64,000 bases of DNA, taken from Callipepla californica brunnescens. Lineage: Eukaryota > Chordata > Aves > Galliformes > Odontophoridae. The position numbers and the translations under genes are program-made. Shown one piece after another: positions 48,441 through 60,800 of the stretch. Where the stretch lies: NCBI GenBank assembly GCA_023055505.1, contig JALIRH010000007.1:28935720-28999719 (forward strand). The letters run 5' to 3'. How positions within the stretch are numbered: the first letter of the stretch is position 1; each line of letters opens with the position of its first letter. A model generated the notes under the pieces. That model was not told where the DNA came from and ran no database searches. It was given only the letters and a program-made list of their open reading frames with translations.

Positions 48441-49005
48441 GCTGCACGGCAAGCTCTCCCCTGGTCTCTCAGACTTCCAGCCCACCCTGAGAGCCTGCTG
48501 GCCGGGAGAACAGCACCCGCAGGCCGCCTCTCCCCACTCCCGAGCCGTGCCGGCGGGACGCTGCCGCTGGGTGTCGCCGTCGCAGCGGGCACGGCTCGGC
48601 GGCACCACCTCCGGGGCAAGGCGGGAGGGCGGCGGGGCTCGTCCCGGCCACGGAGCGCCGCGGGGGCTGCAGCGCGGAGCCGGGTCCGGGAGCCAGAGCC
48701 AGAGGTGAGGGGGCTGTGGGAAGTACGCACGTAGGGGCGTGGGCCCCGCGGACTGGGGAGGGGGCGATGCCCGCGTGTTGAAGGCGTTTCGTACCGCGGC
48801 CCCTCTGTGGGAGCGGGGGCAGCCCGGCTCGGGGGAAGGGGCGGGGTGCCGGAGCTCGCGGCGGCTTTGGTGTAAACGCGCTCTCTCTCCCAACTTGTAA
48901 GGCAGCGGCTGATGAGAAATGGAAACCTGGCTCGAAGTCGTCCTTCCTGTTGTTGACATCACCTGAAAAGTCCGCCGGGGAGCTCCACGGGACTGCTGCG
49001 AGCGC
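48440..49005 (+). promoter_or_regulatory. CpG island, candidate promoter of a rightward gene (ANKRD6 by synteny)
   Basis: About 550 bp of CpG-dense sequence (many CGG/CCG words) flanked by AT-rich DNA. A good 5' splice site, CCAGAG|gtgagg, at 48705 could end a non-coding first exon on the plus strand. In mammals ANKRD6 (Diversin) is the next gene, transcribed divergently from RRAGD with a non-coding start and long first introns, so this is the natural candidate. No ANKRD6 coding exon is visible in the window, so the gene name is inference only. Confidence 0.5.
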
Positions 49006-49309
49006 GGGGGCTGCTCTGTGAGTGGGGCTGCTCTGTGAGTGGGGCTGCTCTGTGAGTGGGGCTGCTCTGTGAGTGGGGCTGCTCTGTGAGTGGGGCTGCT
49101 CTGTGAGTGGGGCTGCTCTGTGAGTGGGGCTGCTCTGTGAGTGGGGCTGCTCTGTGAGTGGGGCTGCTCTGTGAGTGGGGCTGCTCTGTGAGTGGGGCTG
49201 CTCTGTGAGTGGGGCTGCTCTGTGAGTGGGGCTGCTCTGTGAGTGGGGCTGCTCTGTGAGTAGGGCTGCTCTGTGAGTAGGGCTGCTCTGTGAGTAGGGC
49301 TGCGTGCTG
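49004..49309. repeat. 17-bp minisatellite, about 17 copies
   Basis: The unit AGTGGGGCTGCTCTGTG repeats in perfect phase from 49021 to 49292 (16 full units) with degenerate partial units on both sides. The first 14 full units are identical; from 49259 the units carry AGTAGGG instead of AGTGGGG. The period of 17 nt is not a multiple of 3. The minus-strand frame across it shows a 17-residue peptide repeat, a by-product of three units rather than a protein. Each unit boundary reads TGTGAGTGG, a match to the 5' splice-site core GTGAGT on the plus strand. Confidence 0.97.
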
Positions 49310-51026
49310 CAGTGGGAACGTAGGTGGCTCTCCACTCTCTTATTTTTACAGTTACTTGGGTTTAAGCGGGGTATTTCTAGCGTGAGCGTGACCCGAAGGG
49401 CATGTTGTCTGCTGCTGAATACCTTTCATGCCTAAGGAGAGCTCTGAGATGTATCCGAGGTGCCCCACAGGCGGGTGGAGGGGTGGATCCTCCCTCTGCC
49501 TCCCCCCAGGAGATACTGAATGGACTTAAAATGTCCTCCTGATGTTAAAACAGGAGCCCGCTGGGAAGATCATATCCTTATCCATTCAAAGGTGTAAGGC
49601 ATGTCCAAGACCGAATACTTTCATGGCGCTGGCTAGGCATGGTCCAAATCCCTTAGTAGGGCAGTTGGAGTGCATGGCTTATTCTGAGGAGAATGTTATT
49701 TACCTAAGTTGTTTGCTTTTGGTGTGATACGTCCAGGTGTGCAGGAAGTTTTATAACAACTTCCAACAGCTTGAGCCTGCCAAAATGTTTTGAAATCTTC
49801 ATTCCCTGGTTACTTGGGTAACGTACTGTTTCTGGAGGTGTACAATTGCATGTCCAACCACCAGTTACGGTGCAGGCTGAACAACGTGACACGGTGATGG
49901 TAACTTAGAACTCAGTAATAATTTCTGAGAAGAAAATACCAGTTACATCCACTGAATGTAGCAGATATACCATGGAATAGCTGCATCTTGTATTGTACAC
50001 CTGTCTATAGATTTCATAGGAGCTTGAGGTCAGTGCAGCCCACATCGATGCTGCATGCCTGCTTCTGCCAGTGAGACCCATTGACCCTGGCAGGAGTGGA
50101 TGAGAATCCTGTAACAGCAACGTTTATGCTGATGTAGTGAAGCTGCAGCACCTGGCTTAGGATAATGCCCTGTTCAAGGTGGCATGTTCTGGAGTTCATG
50201 GTGTCAATCTTATGATTCTCTGGCGCTTGACTAGAGGAATGGTATCTTAATCACTCAGGTACTTGTATGGTATGGTAACAGTGATTAAACACTAAGCTGT
50301 ATTTCTCCATTTATCTTTACTTTTACCTTTTGCTTTGCCAGTGAGTCATCTTGTGATGTAAGAAAAAACCCTCCTGTGCTTTACTCTAAATTTGTGTAAT
50401 AGGACCAACAATATTTACCTGTTTGGACAGATGACATAACAAAGAATATTTGTAAAAACACTTTCAGGTTCTTAAATTGTTTACACCATCTGACAATTAT
50501 GCTTTGTTTACTTACTCTCATTAACTTCAGATCTGCAGTTCCTCTTTTTCCTCAGCAGATAGAACTTATGATAAGCTCACAGAGTGCTCACACTTGTATC
50601 TTAGCAATGCATCAGTGCAACGTGTCACCAGACAAAGTATAGTGCTTAAAACTACAAATGAAGTACCATATTTCACATGCTATACAGGCCTAGGAAGATA
50701 TTTGTAGGGCACATTAATGAACTGTAATTGCTTCAGGCAAAAAAAGAAATAATGGAGGGAGTGAGGGTGGGCAGGAAATAAGTCATTTTAACTCCTTGTC
50801 ACTATTATTTTCCTCAGAAACTGTTCTTCAACAGAGCTGTATGTTATGTTCTAAGCAAAACTCAGATTATCATCTGGATGAGTAATGTTAGATAAAGCAG
50901 AAATAAAATTTCAGTATCTCTGGCAGCTGCGGTTGCTTGTAGTGTTTAATGTTTTAGAGGTCTCTCAGTTTCCTTCAGAACATCTTAGGCATTAGTAGTA
51001 GTAGATTAAAGGGGTACTTGCTGAAG

Positions 51027-51029
51027 TTT

Positions 51030-51060
<31 letters not shown>
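51027..51060. repeat. GTTTT pentanucleotide microsatellite
   Basis: A run of T followed by about five GTTTT units. In the opposite sense it is (AAAAC)n. Confidence 0.92.
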
Positions 51061-52122
51061 CTACTTTGGAGCTCAAAGGTATAATATTTCTAAGGACTGG
51101 CAGAGGCAAAAATTACTAGTGGTGAAAAGCACTCATCTGCACATTATAGAACATTATGCTCTGCTTGCATTCACAGGCTGTTTTCCAAAAGTGCACCACT
51201 TTGGAAAAATAAATTCAGTCACCAGTTTAATGAGAAATATTTTTAAAGCAACTATGGTTTTAGTGTTTTGCTGAAAATTTAGTCTAGATGTTTTGTTGAA
51301 ATGGAACCAAAAGCTCTTTTCATCCTAACACTTCAATCAGAAAAAGTACTTTAATTTCAGACTATTCTAATTCAAACAAATATTTATGTGTAGGCCAATT
51401 ACCAAAGGCCTTACTTACAGTAATGAAATAATTTCTTAAAAATTCCTACTTCAAGTTCAAATATACTTATTACAAGAATTTAAATTCTAAGTATTATACA
51501 ATGCTAATTAGTGAAACTTAAAATATACATGAATTTCAATTCAGCTTTATTTTCTACATCTTGTAAACAAAGCTGTGCTTGATAGGCAGTAGGTAGTAAT
51601 GTGTTTTATGGTACATGGGGTGATTACTTAGGGGCAGTATGAGCAGAGATGAATTTTGATTTAAGTTGCAGTTTGTAATGCTTTGCTGATTGTAATCCAT
51701 TGTTTTAGTCTGAGCTCTTCTAGCTCTGATAATACTGCTTCTGACTCTTGAGTTCCTGCACATAAACTGTTTGTCTATTTTATTTGTATTTTTTGAGATA
51801 GATTAATGGAAAAGGGTTGTTTAAGTTATTGTTGTCATCAGTGCTTACTCAACCATGAATTCAATGCTTGTAAATTTTTCAGTTTAAAGATTGATTCTTT
51901 AACTGATACTAAATTAAAAAAATCAATTTGCCAGATAATCTTCTTATTAGTAAGTGTGTAAGGAGGGGAAGCCTTGCTGAATTACCTGTTTTGACTTCTT
52001 TCTGATTTTTTTTATTCCCCTCCTGTCTGTGTTTGTTTTATCTTATGCTCTAATCCAGATGAGTATTGGGATTTGAAGGGAGATGTTCAAAAATCAGGAA
52101 GACATGGAATACATTTCCTGGC

Positions 52123-52152
52123 TGATAAGTGATAAATGATAAGTGATAAATG
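52123..52152. repeat. 14-bp tandem duplication
   Basis: GATAAGTGATAAAT occurs twice in direct tandem, then begins a third time. Itself built from GATAA-like words, likely slippage. Confidence 0.85.
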
Positions 52153-52484
52153 AAACGTTAAGGTTATGCAGACCTTCTTGGTTGAAAGGAACGCAGAACA
52201 TTACTACTACTGGTTAAGCTGTGTGTTGAAAGAGGAAGCTGCCCTATAGAGGCAATCCTCTTGTGCTCAATGGATACACTGTTGGTGGTGTAATTAGTAC
52301 TTCATGGCAGAGTGAGTTCTTACATTATCTGGGTGCACCAGTACCCTCAGCATTGCACTAACATGGGCATGAGCGTACATTAGCTCATGCAGTGGTACAA
52401 GGCTGTGGATTGTCTTGTTCCTCCACTACTTCTCTTTGTTCCCATGGATCCTCATCAGTGATCCCACCATGTGTTGCACAGAAT

Positions 52485-52768
52485 TCACAGAATCACACAA
52501 TTGCAGGAGTTGGAAGGGACTTCAAGAGGTCATTGAGTCTAACCCTGCTGCCAAGGTGGGTACCCTGCAAAAGGTCACAGAGGTGGGCATTGAGACAGCT
52601 CATTAAAAGGATCTTCTTAAAAGGAGACTCCACAGTCTGTCTAGGCAGCCTATTCCAGTGCTTCATCACTCATTCTGTAAAAAGTTCTTCTGCACGTTTG
52701 TATGTCCATATTGCTACATACCACTGAGAAGAGCCTGGCCTCTTCCGTTTGCCTCCCACCTCCCTTTA
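52485..52768 (-). mobile_element. CR1 3' fragment
   Basis: Reverse-complemented CR1 terminus: acagaatcacacaattgcag, gagttggaagggacttcaag, then agcctattccagtgcttcat. Followed immediately by another CR1 in the same orientation. Confidence 0.92.
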
Positions 52769-52769
52769 G

Positions 52770-53100
52770 ATGTTTATAGATTCATAGATTCATAGATTTA
52801 TTAGGTTGGAAAGGACCTACAAGATCATCTAGTCCAACCATCCTCCCACCACCATCCCTACCCACCAAGCTACTAAATCAAATCCCTCAGCACCTCATCT
52901 AAACGCTTCTTGAACAGTGCTAGGGACGGTGCCTCAACCACCTCCCTTGGCAGGCCATTCCAGTGCCTGACCACTCTCTCAGAGAAAAAATTTTTCCTCA
53001 AATCTAATCTAAATCTTCCCCGGTGCAACTTTATAAACATTAATCAAATCCCTCTTCAGTCTTCTTTTCCCCAGGCTGAACAGACCCAGGTTTCCTTGTA
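52770..53100 (-). mobile_element. CR1 3' fragment with intact terminal microsatellite
   Basis: Begins with tandem ATAGATTC units at 52778-52800, the 8-bp terminal repeat that CR1 leaves at its 3' end. Then ttggaaaggacctacaagat, catctagtccaaccatcctc, ggcaggccattccagtgcct, and catttcccag-type tail near ccccaggctgaacagaccca. One of the least diverged copies, so a relatively young insertion. Confidence 0.95.
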
Positions 53101-56100
53101 TGGGAGATGCCTCAGGCAAATTCAGGGTCCTTGGAATCAAGAAATCAGGAAGACTCTGAGAACAGGAGTTAGTGTGCATGCTGAGGATGCTTCCTGGTAG
53201 AGGGAGTCACGGCTCTGGAGTAGCTGTGATGTGACATGCTGAGTGTGGGTCTGCTTTAGTCCTGGAGACAAAATGTTATTTGGCCCAGTGTTGAGAAACA
53301 CAAGGCTTTTTAAATTATGTGTATTTTAAGTACTCTTCAGATCAGGAAGTGCTGACTGCTTCTGAGTCAGAATCCCTTACGTTGTCTCTGGTGGGCCAGC
53401 TTTGATAATGTTCAGGTACTGCCAGCTCTGTGTTTGGTTTTGTTTCTTATAGAAACAAGTGACTACGATTAGTAGTTATTTGTCATCTCAGGATTGGAGT
53501 GAATTTTTTAACAGTGATGGCAGTGAATTATGTTTTATTAAGAGTTTAATGTCTGTGTGTGTACTATACGTGCAGAAATTGTGGTCTGCTCAGAATCCTT
53601 CACATGAGTTATTTTCTATCATTTTCTTTCTGATGGCTTCTATTATTAGTCTTTGGCTGAAGCCTTCTGGAAAGATTTGGGGCAGTTAGCAGCTGTGGAA
53701 TTATCCACCTGCCATCCTCAGTCTTTCACTGACGTTATTGTTCTGGTCTATATCCAGATGTTGAAAGTGCAGTGCTTTGTCTTTTTCAGACTTGACTGCA
53801 ACTTCTGAATCCTTGCAAGGATGTTTTTAGTCACAGTTTTTCACAGCTTCTATATTAAATCAGGCCGTGCTCTTTTCATGTGTTGCCTCTTCTCTCTTAA
53901 TTGGTATTGTTTTTAAACCTTTACGTTCTTCTGTTTTCATTAACACTGTGATGTCAGTCCAACAGACTAGACCTAAGATCTAAAATTTGCATGTTTGGAA
54001 GCACAAGTTTGGATAGATTTTTCTATTGGCAGCAGTACCACTGAAATATTGTCTCAATAGTGCATTTTTTCACTGAACACTATATGAGGACTGAGCGGAA
54101 GGCAGACGTCATAGCAGTTGCTGCCAGCCAGCTTGTTTTTGTCATTTCAGCATCTGAAGGTAGTTAGGAAACGTAGTAATAAATGCTATATTTAGGTAGG
54201 TAGCGCGCTATCATTTTTATGTGCTGTCTTATGGTGCCCTACAGGCAAATGTGAGAGTGTCTGACCCAAAAAATTGATGGTGTGAAAAGAGCTCTGAGGC
54301 AAGAAGTAGTTAAAAGGCTTCTTTCCTCTTACCCTGATGTTACATTACCTGCAATATACTTTATTCATAGGTTTGGATAGTCTTAGACATGCTGAATTCT
54401 AGCTTCTGGCCTCGTCAGAATTGTGTGAGGCATTCTCCTGGAAAGAGTTTGTGGAGGATCATGTCATGGCCCTTGGAGCAGGCAGAGTTGTGCTTCGACA
54501 CAGGAGGCTGTACCCCAGCTGTAATGCATGCTGATTTCTTCTCAAGGCATTCCTGATTTCTTCCAGGAACAGCTGCTTGGTGCTTGAGTGCCCTGCATCA
54601 GTTCAACTACAGTTCAAGTCTATTGATGCAAACGGGAGATTTCAGTATGGGATAAGCTGAGCTGTGAATTCAAAGCGCAGTATTTTATTAGTGAATAATC
54701 AGCTGCTAAGTCAGATCCTTTTGTTCACTGTAAGATTACACTTAATCAGCTTGTAGAGGCCCAGCTGTAAGAAATCCCCACCTTGCAGACACTGGCTGAG
54801 GTTGAAATCCGCTTCACTTTGTGATGCCTTGATAGCAAATGAGGATGCCTGTGTGTGCAGACAGCGAACGACAAGCAGGCTAGGCAAAGCAGGGCTGGGT
54901 TGGGGCGAGGTAGGCAGCCCTTTTTGATTCCTAGTAGAATAGCCTCCTTATGCTGAAGTAGGATGCAGTGCTTTTGCCATAACTTGGAAGAACAGACTGC
55001 ACAGTACTAACTGTTTCTCTGCACGGCCATCCTCAGACATCAGTTATTTCTGTCAACCTAAAGGTAGGGAGAGTGCTGCTTCTCTCGCTGACTGTTAGGA
55101 CCGGGCTGTCAATCTCCAGAGGTTTATTTTGGTTCTTCTTGTCCAGAGGCCAGTGGCTCAGCAAGTCAGCTGCCTGCAGGTCCAGCTATAAACTGCCTCA
55201 GAGTTTTAGCTGGACACCTCAGTGACCTGTGTTCTTAATTCCCTTTCCTCATTTAAGGTACGTGTGTCAGTGGGGAGGGAATGTGGGCAGGAAATGGGCT
55301 AGGAGAAACACATCTTATGAAGTTCTGTATGAGGAAAAAGATAAGAAGAAATGGCCCTGTTTAGAGCCTGACAACAGCTGATTTCACCTGATGCCTTCCT
55401 GTATTCTCCAAGCTCATTTTCCTCTGCTTAATTATTCCTCAAATGGAAATGATGTCTGGCTTTTTACTGTCTCTCTTATACTTCCTTGTGACTCTTCTAG
55501 TTGTTTACAGCTTTCAAGATCCAGTTCAGTATTTTACACCGTTGAATAAAGGTGGTTTTGATTTCATTCTCTGCTGTAATAATTGCTACGTTGCTCTGTT
55601 GATTGTGTTCCTGCTTCTGTAGAACGACCTATTAAAAACCTGAAATCTCATTTTCAAGTCATTCAAAGCCCATCATTATGTGTATAAAGTAGAGGTGTTT
55701 CTTCCTGCCACGAATATCAGTCTATATTTAAATTGTATTGAATTTCACCTGTGTTTTTACTGGCTAGTTATTAGTTGTCAATAAGTCTTTCTGTATCTCT
55801 TAGTAATCAGCACTTGCCTTTGTCCTCAGTAATTTAGTATTACCAGTGAAATTTGTCAGTGAATCTTCCTGTCACCCTGCTGGGATTCATTAGGGAGTAT
55901 ACTGAACACAATGTATTCGTGGTGCAGATGGCTGTGGGGCTGCATGGGTAATGTCCCTCCAATTATGATGATGGACAACTTTTCTTTTGTACCATTTATT
56001 TTGTGTCTTCTGGTTGTTTCTTTGTACAGATGAAGACTTTTCCTGTTATCCCATAGCTGCCTAGTTTCTATAATACTGGGTTTTATTTTATTTTTTTTAA

Positions 56101-56439
56101 AGCAGCCTTTGATCTCAAGCCTTTGAAGGGACAGGCTTTCAAAATGAAATGAAATAAATACTAAAATGGACGTTTTTCCATCTGCTCATCTTCACAAGCT
56201 GCAGTGGAGCTTCCAGTCTTCAGTGCCTGGCTCTTGCCCTCACCCTGTTGAATAAGGAGCAGGTGAAAGCAGAGAGGAGGTGAATTTCTGTAAGTGCAGT
56301 GGAGGAACTGCTTGACACTGAATAGCACGTCCATTGAGGCTGCTCTTACTGTACTTAATTTGGAGGCCAGACATGACTTTACCGTGGCTTGAGGACAGCT
56401 TTACATCAGTGATGCAAACTCACTGAAAATGTGAATTAA

Positions 56440-56712
56440 CATGGAATGGTTTGAGTTGGAAGGGACCATTAAACGTCATTTGCAACTCTTTTGCAAAGAA
56501 CAGGGACACCTACAGCTAGATCAGGTTGCTGAGAGTTCAGTCCTGCTTGACCTTGGATATTGTCAAGGCTGAAGCATGCACCACCTCTCAGTGCAACCTG
56601 TCCCAGTGCATCACTACCCTCACAGTAAAAAAAAACAAAAACAAAACCACCCTTTTTTTCTTATATCCAGTCTAATTCTCTTTTCTTTTAGTTTGAAACC
56701 ATTTCAAACCAT
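56440..56712 (-). mobile_element. CR1 3' fragment
   Basis: Reverse-complemented terminus: catggaatggtttgagttgg, aagggaccattaaacgtcat, then ccacctctcagtgcaacctg and cagtctaattctcttttctt. Interrupted by an A/AAAAC-rich run near 56627-56646. Confidence 0.9.
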
Positions 56713-57584
56713 TAGCTTCAGTCATTTTTGTGTTCAAACAATCAACGTTCAGCTGTAACTAGTCTACACTGCAAATGCATCCCGGCTTACTTTGCTTGAG
56801 TATGCTATTTTGGGATTAAGTTTTAGTCAAAACTATATTCCCACAAATTCCATTGCAAATTCCCTGGGTGAAATTGTTTGACAGATCTCAAATATAAATT
56901 ATTAAGAGTAAAACATGTTTTAATCTTTGTTTTTCCTGCTTTTTAGACCAGCTTGACCATTTTCCTGTGCAGGCCTCCTTTGCTTGCTCAGAAGGTATCC
57001 AGTCCTTTTCTCAATGGGGATTTTGCACTTTGTTTATTTGGAAGTAAGACAGGGAACTAACATAAAAAGTGGATGGCAAAATTAAAAAATCAGTATGAAT
57101 ACATACATTCATCATTATAGGATGCAACACCAGTAAATTGCTACTGAATGGGTATTTACAGTCTCAGGTATACAGTCTCTGAGAGAATTTCTTTCTGGAA
57201 AGAAACTGGTTTTGAAAAACAATTCCCAGATTCATTATGTGCTTACAGGAGTAACTTCAAACAAAAACAAACAAGAACAAACAGACATTTTTTCTGCCTT
57301 CTCCCAGTTCCCTCTTATCTGTCTACAAACGCATGTGCTTGAGAGGTCTGAAATCAGATTTCTGGCTTCTGCGCTCCATTACTCTTTCAGGTAATCTATC
57401 CTTTAATGTCTAGCAACTGTAGACATACAAATGAGGACGCTGCAGCTTCAGTTATTAGGATTATGTCAGGTTTTTCTTCTTTTTGTTTCTAATATTCAAA
57501 AATGGAGCACTTGGCATAGAAGCTAGAAGCATATTTTATTCAAAATCTAGCATCTAGAATGTGGATGTGCGTATTTCTAGCTGC

Positions 57585-57872
57585 CCTCTAGAGCAGGTTG
57601 CTCAAAGCCCCATCCAGCCTGGCCTTGAATGCTTCCAAGGAGGGGGCATTCGCAACCTCGCTGGGCAACCTGTTCCAGTGTCTCACCACAAGAATTTCTT
57701 CCTAGCATCTAGTCTAAATCTACCCTCTTTCAGTTTAAAGCCATTTCCCCTTGTCCTGTCAATACGTGCCCTTAGGAAAGTCCCTCCTCAGCTTTCCTTC
57801 ATGTACTGGAGGGCCGCTATGTGCTCCCCAGGTGCCCTCTCTTCTCTAGGCTGAAGAGCCCCAGCTGCATTA
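57585..57872 (-). mobile_element. CR1 3' fragment (terminus missing)
   Basis: CR1 body in minus sense: gctcaaagccccatccagcc, aacctgttccagtgtctcac, tctaccctctttcagtttaa, ctaggctgaagagccccagc. The last 3' part is absent, so this is a truncated copy. Confidence 0.93.
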
Positions 57873-60800
57873 TGTGCTGCAATATTTTATATTAAGATAA
57901 TGGATTCTCGTGTAATTCTGTGGAGCTATTTGCTGTTATTTTCTCCAAAACTGTAAGATTTTGAAACACGTGAACCATAAAAGTAGTGTCTCAGTCTGTT
58001 TTCAATAATGTAGCTTTTATTTTAAACAGAGCAGGGAGGTAGCTGTAGTATGGCTGCTTTACACTTAAGAAGCAAACAAATGATCCCTTAGTTTGTTAGT
58101 TCCCATGCTTTATATTTTAAAGCAATATACATGCATATGTACTCCTCTTTGCCAACAGAGCAGTTTCTCTGGTCTGTATATCTGAAATGTACTAGCTCTC
58201 CAATTGTACTTGGTCTTTCAAGAAAAACAGGATAGCACAGAAGTGTTTGCAATGTGAGAATTAGCAGATTTCTCCATATAGTATTAAAAAAAATCCACCA
58301 TGCCTCCCATGCTCCGTAAATGATATTTTCAGGCCTTGCTTAATTAAAAACTATGAATGAAATGACATCAAAATAATTACTCTTCTTTTAACAAAAAATC
58401 CATTGTTTTATACGTGAATAATAGTATTGTCTATAGTCAGGTCATTATCAACATCTTGTGTATAACACTATTTTAGTTTACTGGTTAACCTTCAGAAAGA
58501 CAGACCAGAAGAACAAAACTTTCAGCTAGACTTTGCATGATTAGATAGTTTAAAGATGTATGCATTTTATCAGGGGCTTTTAAAAATTCATTTAGTGCTG
58601 TATTTTGTATTTTTGCTGTAGCAGAAGATCAAAAGCTGATTTAATCAATTCTCACTTAATCCAGTGATTATGTCCATGTCAGTAATACTCACAGAATTTC
58701 GTTCTGTGTGGAAAAACATCTTCCCAGAAGGAAATGTAGTGGGCTTACACTTAATGTAAAAATAATGATAGTAATACACCCCCACACAAAAATGAAAACA
58801 AAAACAACAACCCAGGAAACCATGGATTGGGTTTCCCTGTCTCGCTGTATAATGATTTTCACTGAAGTCTCATATCCCATGAAATTAAATCTGTAGCCAA
58901 GATGATATGATATTGGGCAATTTATACGATTCAGCATGCGGGTCTGTGCTGCTGTTGAAACAATAAGCTGAGTGTTTTAAGGCTCAGGTAGCCTGACTAA
59001 AATAACATGTGTTACAAAAGTTGATATGCTTTCTCAGTGGAAAATGTTCAGTAGAAAAATGCTTGTAAACTCTCTCATAACATGTTACTATCACAGGAGT
59101 AGTTAACATGATAAAGAAAATCTCAGGAATGTTATTTGTTCCTGCCTGCACTGGAGTGCCCAAGTGTGTTCTAGTGCTATTAGGCCATGGTTGTCATTTT
59201 AAGGTAAAGAAGTTGCCCGTCAACTTTTTCTCTGGTGCACTGCTGTCTTATTATTCCATGCCAAATTCCTCTTTGTCTTTTGCCACTTTCAAGAGTTTCT
59301 CTGTGTTTTTCTTCACCTTTTTTGTTTTTTAATTCTCCCTTCCTTTGTCCTAGATGTCCTCTCATCCTTGATTACCTGGTCTTCTTTGATCTGTTTCCTT
59401 ACAAATCTTCTGTTTTGCTAGTTGTGCTCCTTGCAGCATTTACTGAGCGCTGAGTCACAACTCTGAATTCAGACAAGCCATGAAGAGAATGTAGGATATT
59501 CAAAAACATTTTAAAAATGTTTTATGAGAGAGCAGAGGAGGATGTGTCTCTCACGCTTTTGCAGGTGCTTTTCACAATGGCTGCTGTAGGACTTCCTGAG
59601 GTTTGTGAAAAGCCAGCTACCTCTGTTTTTAGGAATTTTTTCCTTACTCTCTTTTCTGTGCTTTACCCTTCTTAATTGGCAATCTGGTGGTGGCTGTTGT
59701 TTCGTTTTGTTTTTCTTAGTAGTCTTTTTCTGCCTTTTAGCCTTAGTATGTTCAGATCCCCCTATATGTAATGAGAATGAAAATGGACGTGTCTGGAAAA
59801 TGCGTCCTGGAACCTGAAAGACCTGTGGGTGCTGAGCTTCCTGAGGGCAGGGAAGCAGAAGGCTGGAAGGAAAATCCTGTCTGGTTCTGGGAACGTTTCA
59901 GACACATGAAGCCCCTATAACATGGACCCTCTCTTCTCTGTCATTCTGTTATTCTTTTAAGTTTTTATGTTTTCCTTCAGGATCTGAGCAGTCTCTGTGG
60001 GCAGACAATGTGGATATTGTCCACGTGGTAATGCTAGCTTGCATAAACTGGTTCCTTGCAATAGTACAAAGGGGACTCAGATATGCTGAAATTTCAGAAT
60101 ATTTATTATCTATAAAGCAAGTATACTGAGCAACGTGATCCTTTTCTGTTCTTGAAATAAGGCTAATGCATCTGGTTTTGGTTGTGGACAATTAGAAACA
60201 GAAGGAGATTGAAATGCATGCAGTGGTGTTCTCCACCTCCACAGCTCCTACCAGTGGCTGACCAAAGGGAGGCTTGCAGGAAGAAGCCCTGATTTTAGGA
60301 AGGTGCAGCAGCCTGGCCTGTGTAGAAGCTTTTCCAGTTTTACGTTCTTCCAAGCTGTGGGAAACCTCCATAAGCACTAGGAGACTGAGTCTCTTTAAAC
60401 CTCTTTTTCCTGAAATGACTTCCCAGGCAAGGGAAGCTTCTAGTTCTTTGGGTTCCCCAGGGGCTTGTGCGTGTGCTTGGAAAAGTGGGGGAACATAGCA
60501 AAGTGAGGACACTTGTACAGTGAGTTGACAGTGATACGTTTACACTTAACACAAATATTTCTAGTTTCTACTTGCGTTATGAGCTTGTCACTTGTGTAGG
60601 GCAGAGTCTTCAGCTGGACCTGTGATTCTGTCCTGCTAGGAGGAGTATCTTCCAAAAGAGACCATCTCTGTCACAGTCTATTTAATCACCTGAAATGGCT
60701 TGTCTTTTAGTGCTGGTACTCTTTCAGTGTGCTACGAGCCTGCTGCCACAGGAGATTTTTGTTTTACCAGATTGGATATCACATTTCAGTGCAGCAGATG

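Noticed and set aside
48469..49335. 288-codon minus frame with a 17-residue peptide repeat
   Set aside because: The peptide repeat is merely three 17-bp minisatellite units read through; the flanks are CpG-island sequence. No sign of a real repeat protein.
52392..53200. Open frames within CR1 copies here and at 1003-1206, 16028-16339, 20770-21087, 24577-24814, 31294-31796 and 57561-57854
   Set aside because: They lie in 5'-truncated CR1 copies, many antisense to the element, and do not encode intact CR1 proteins.
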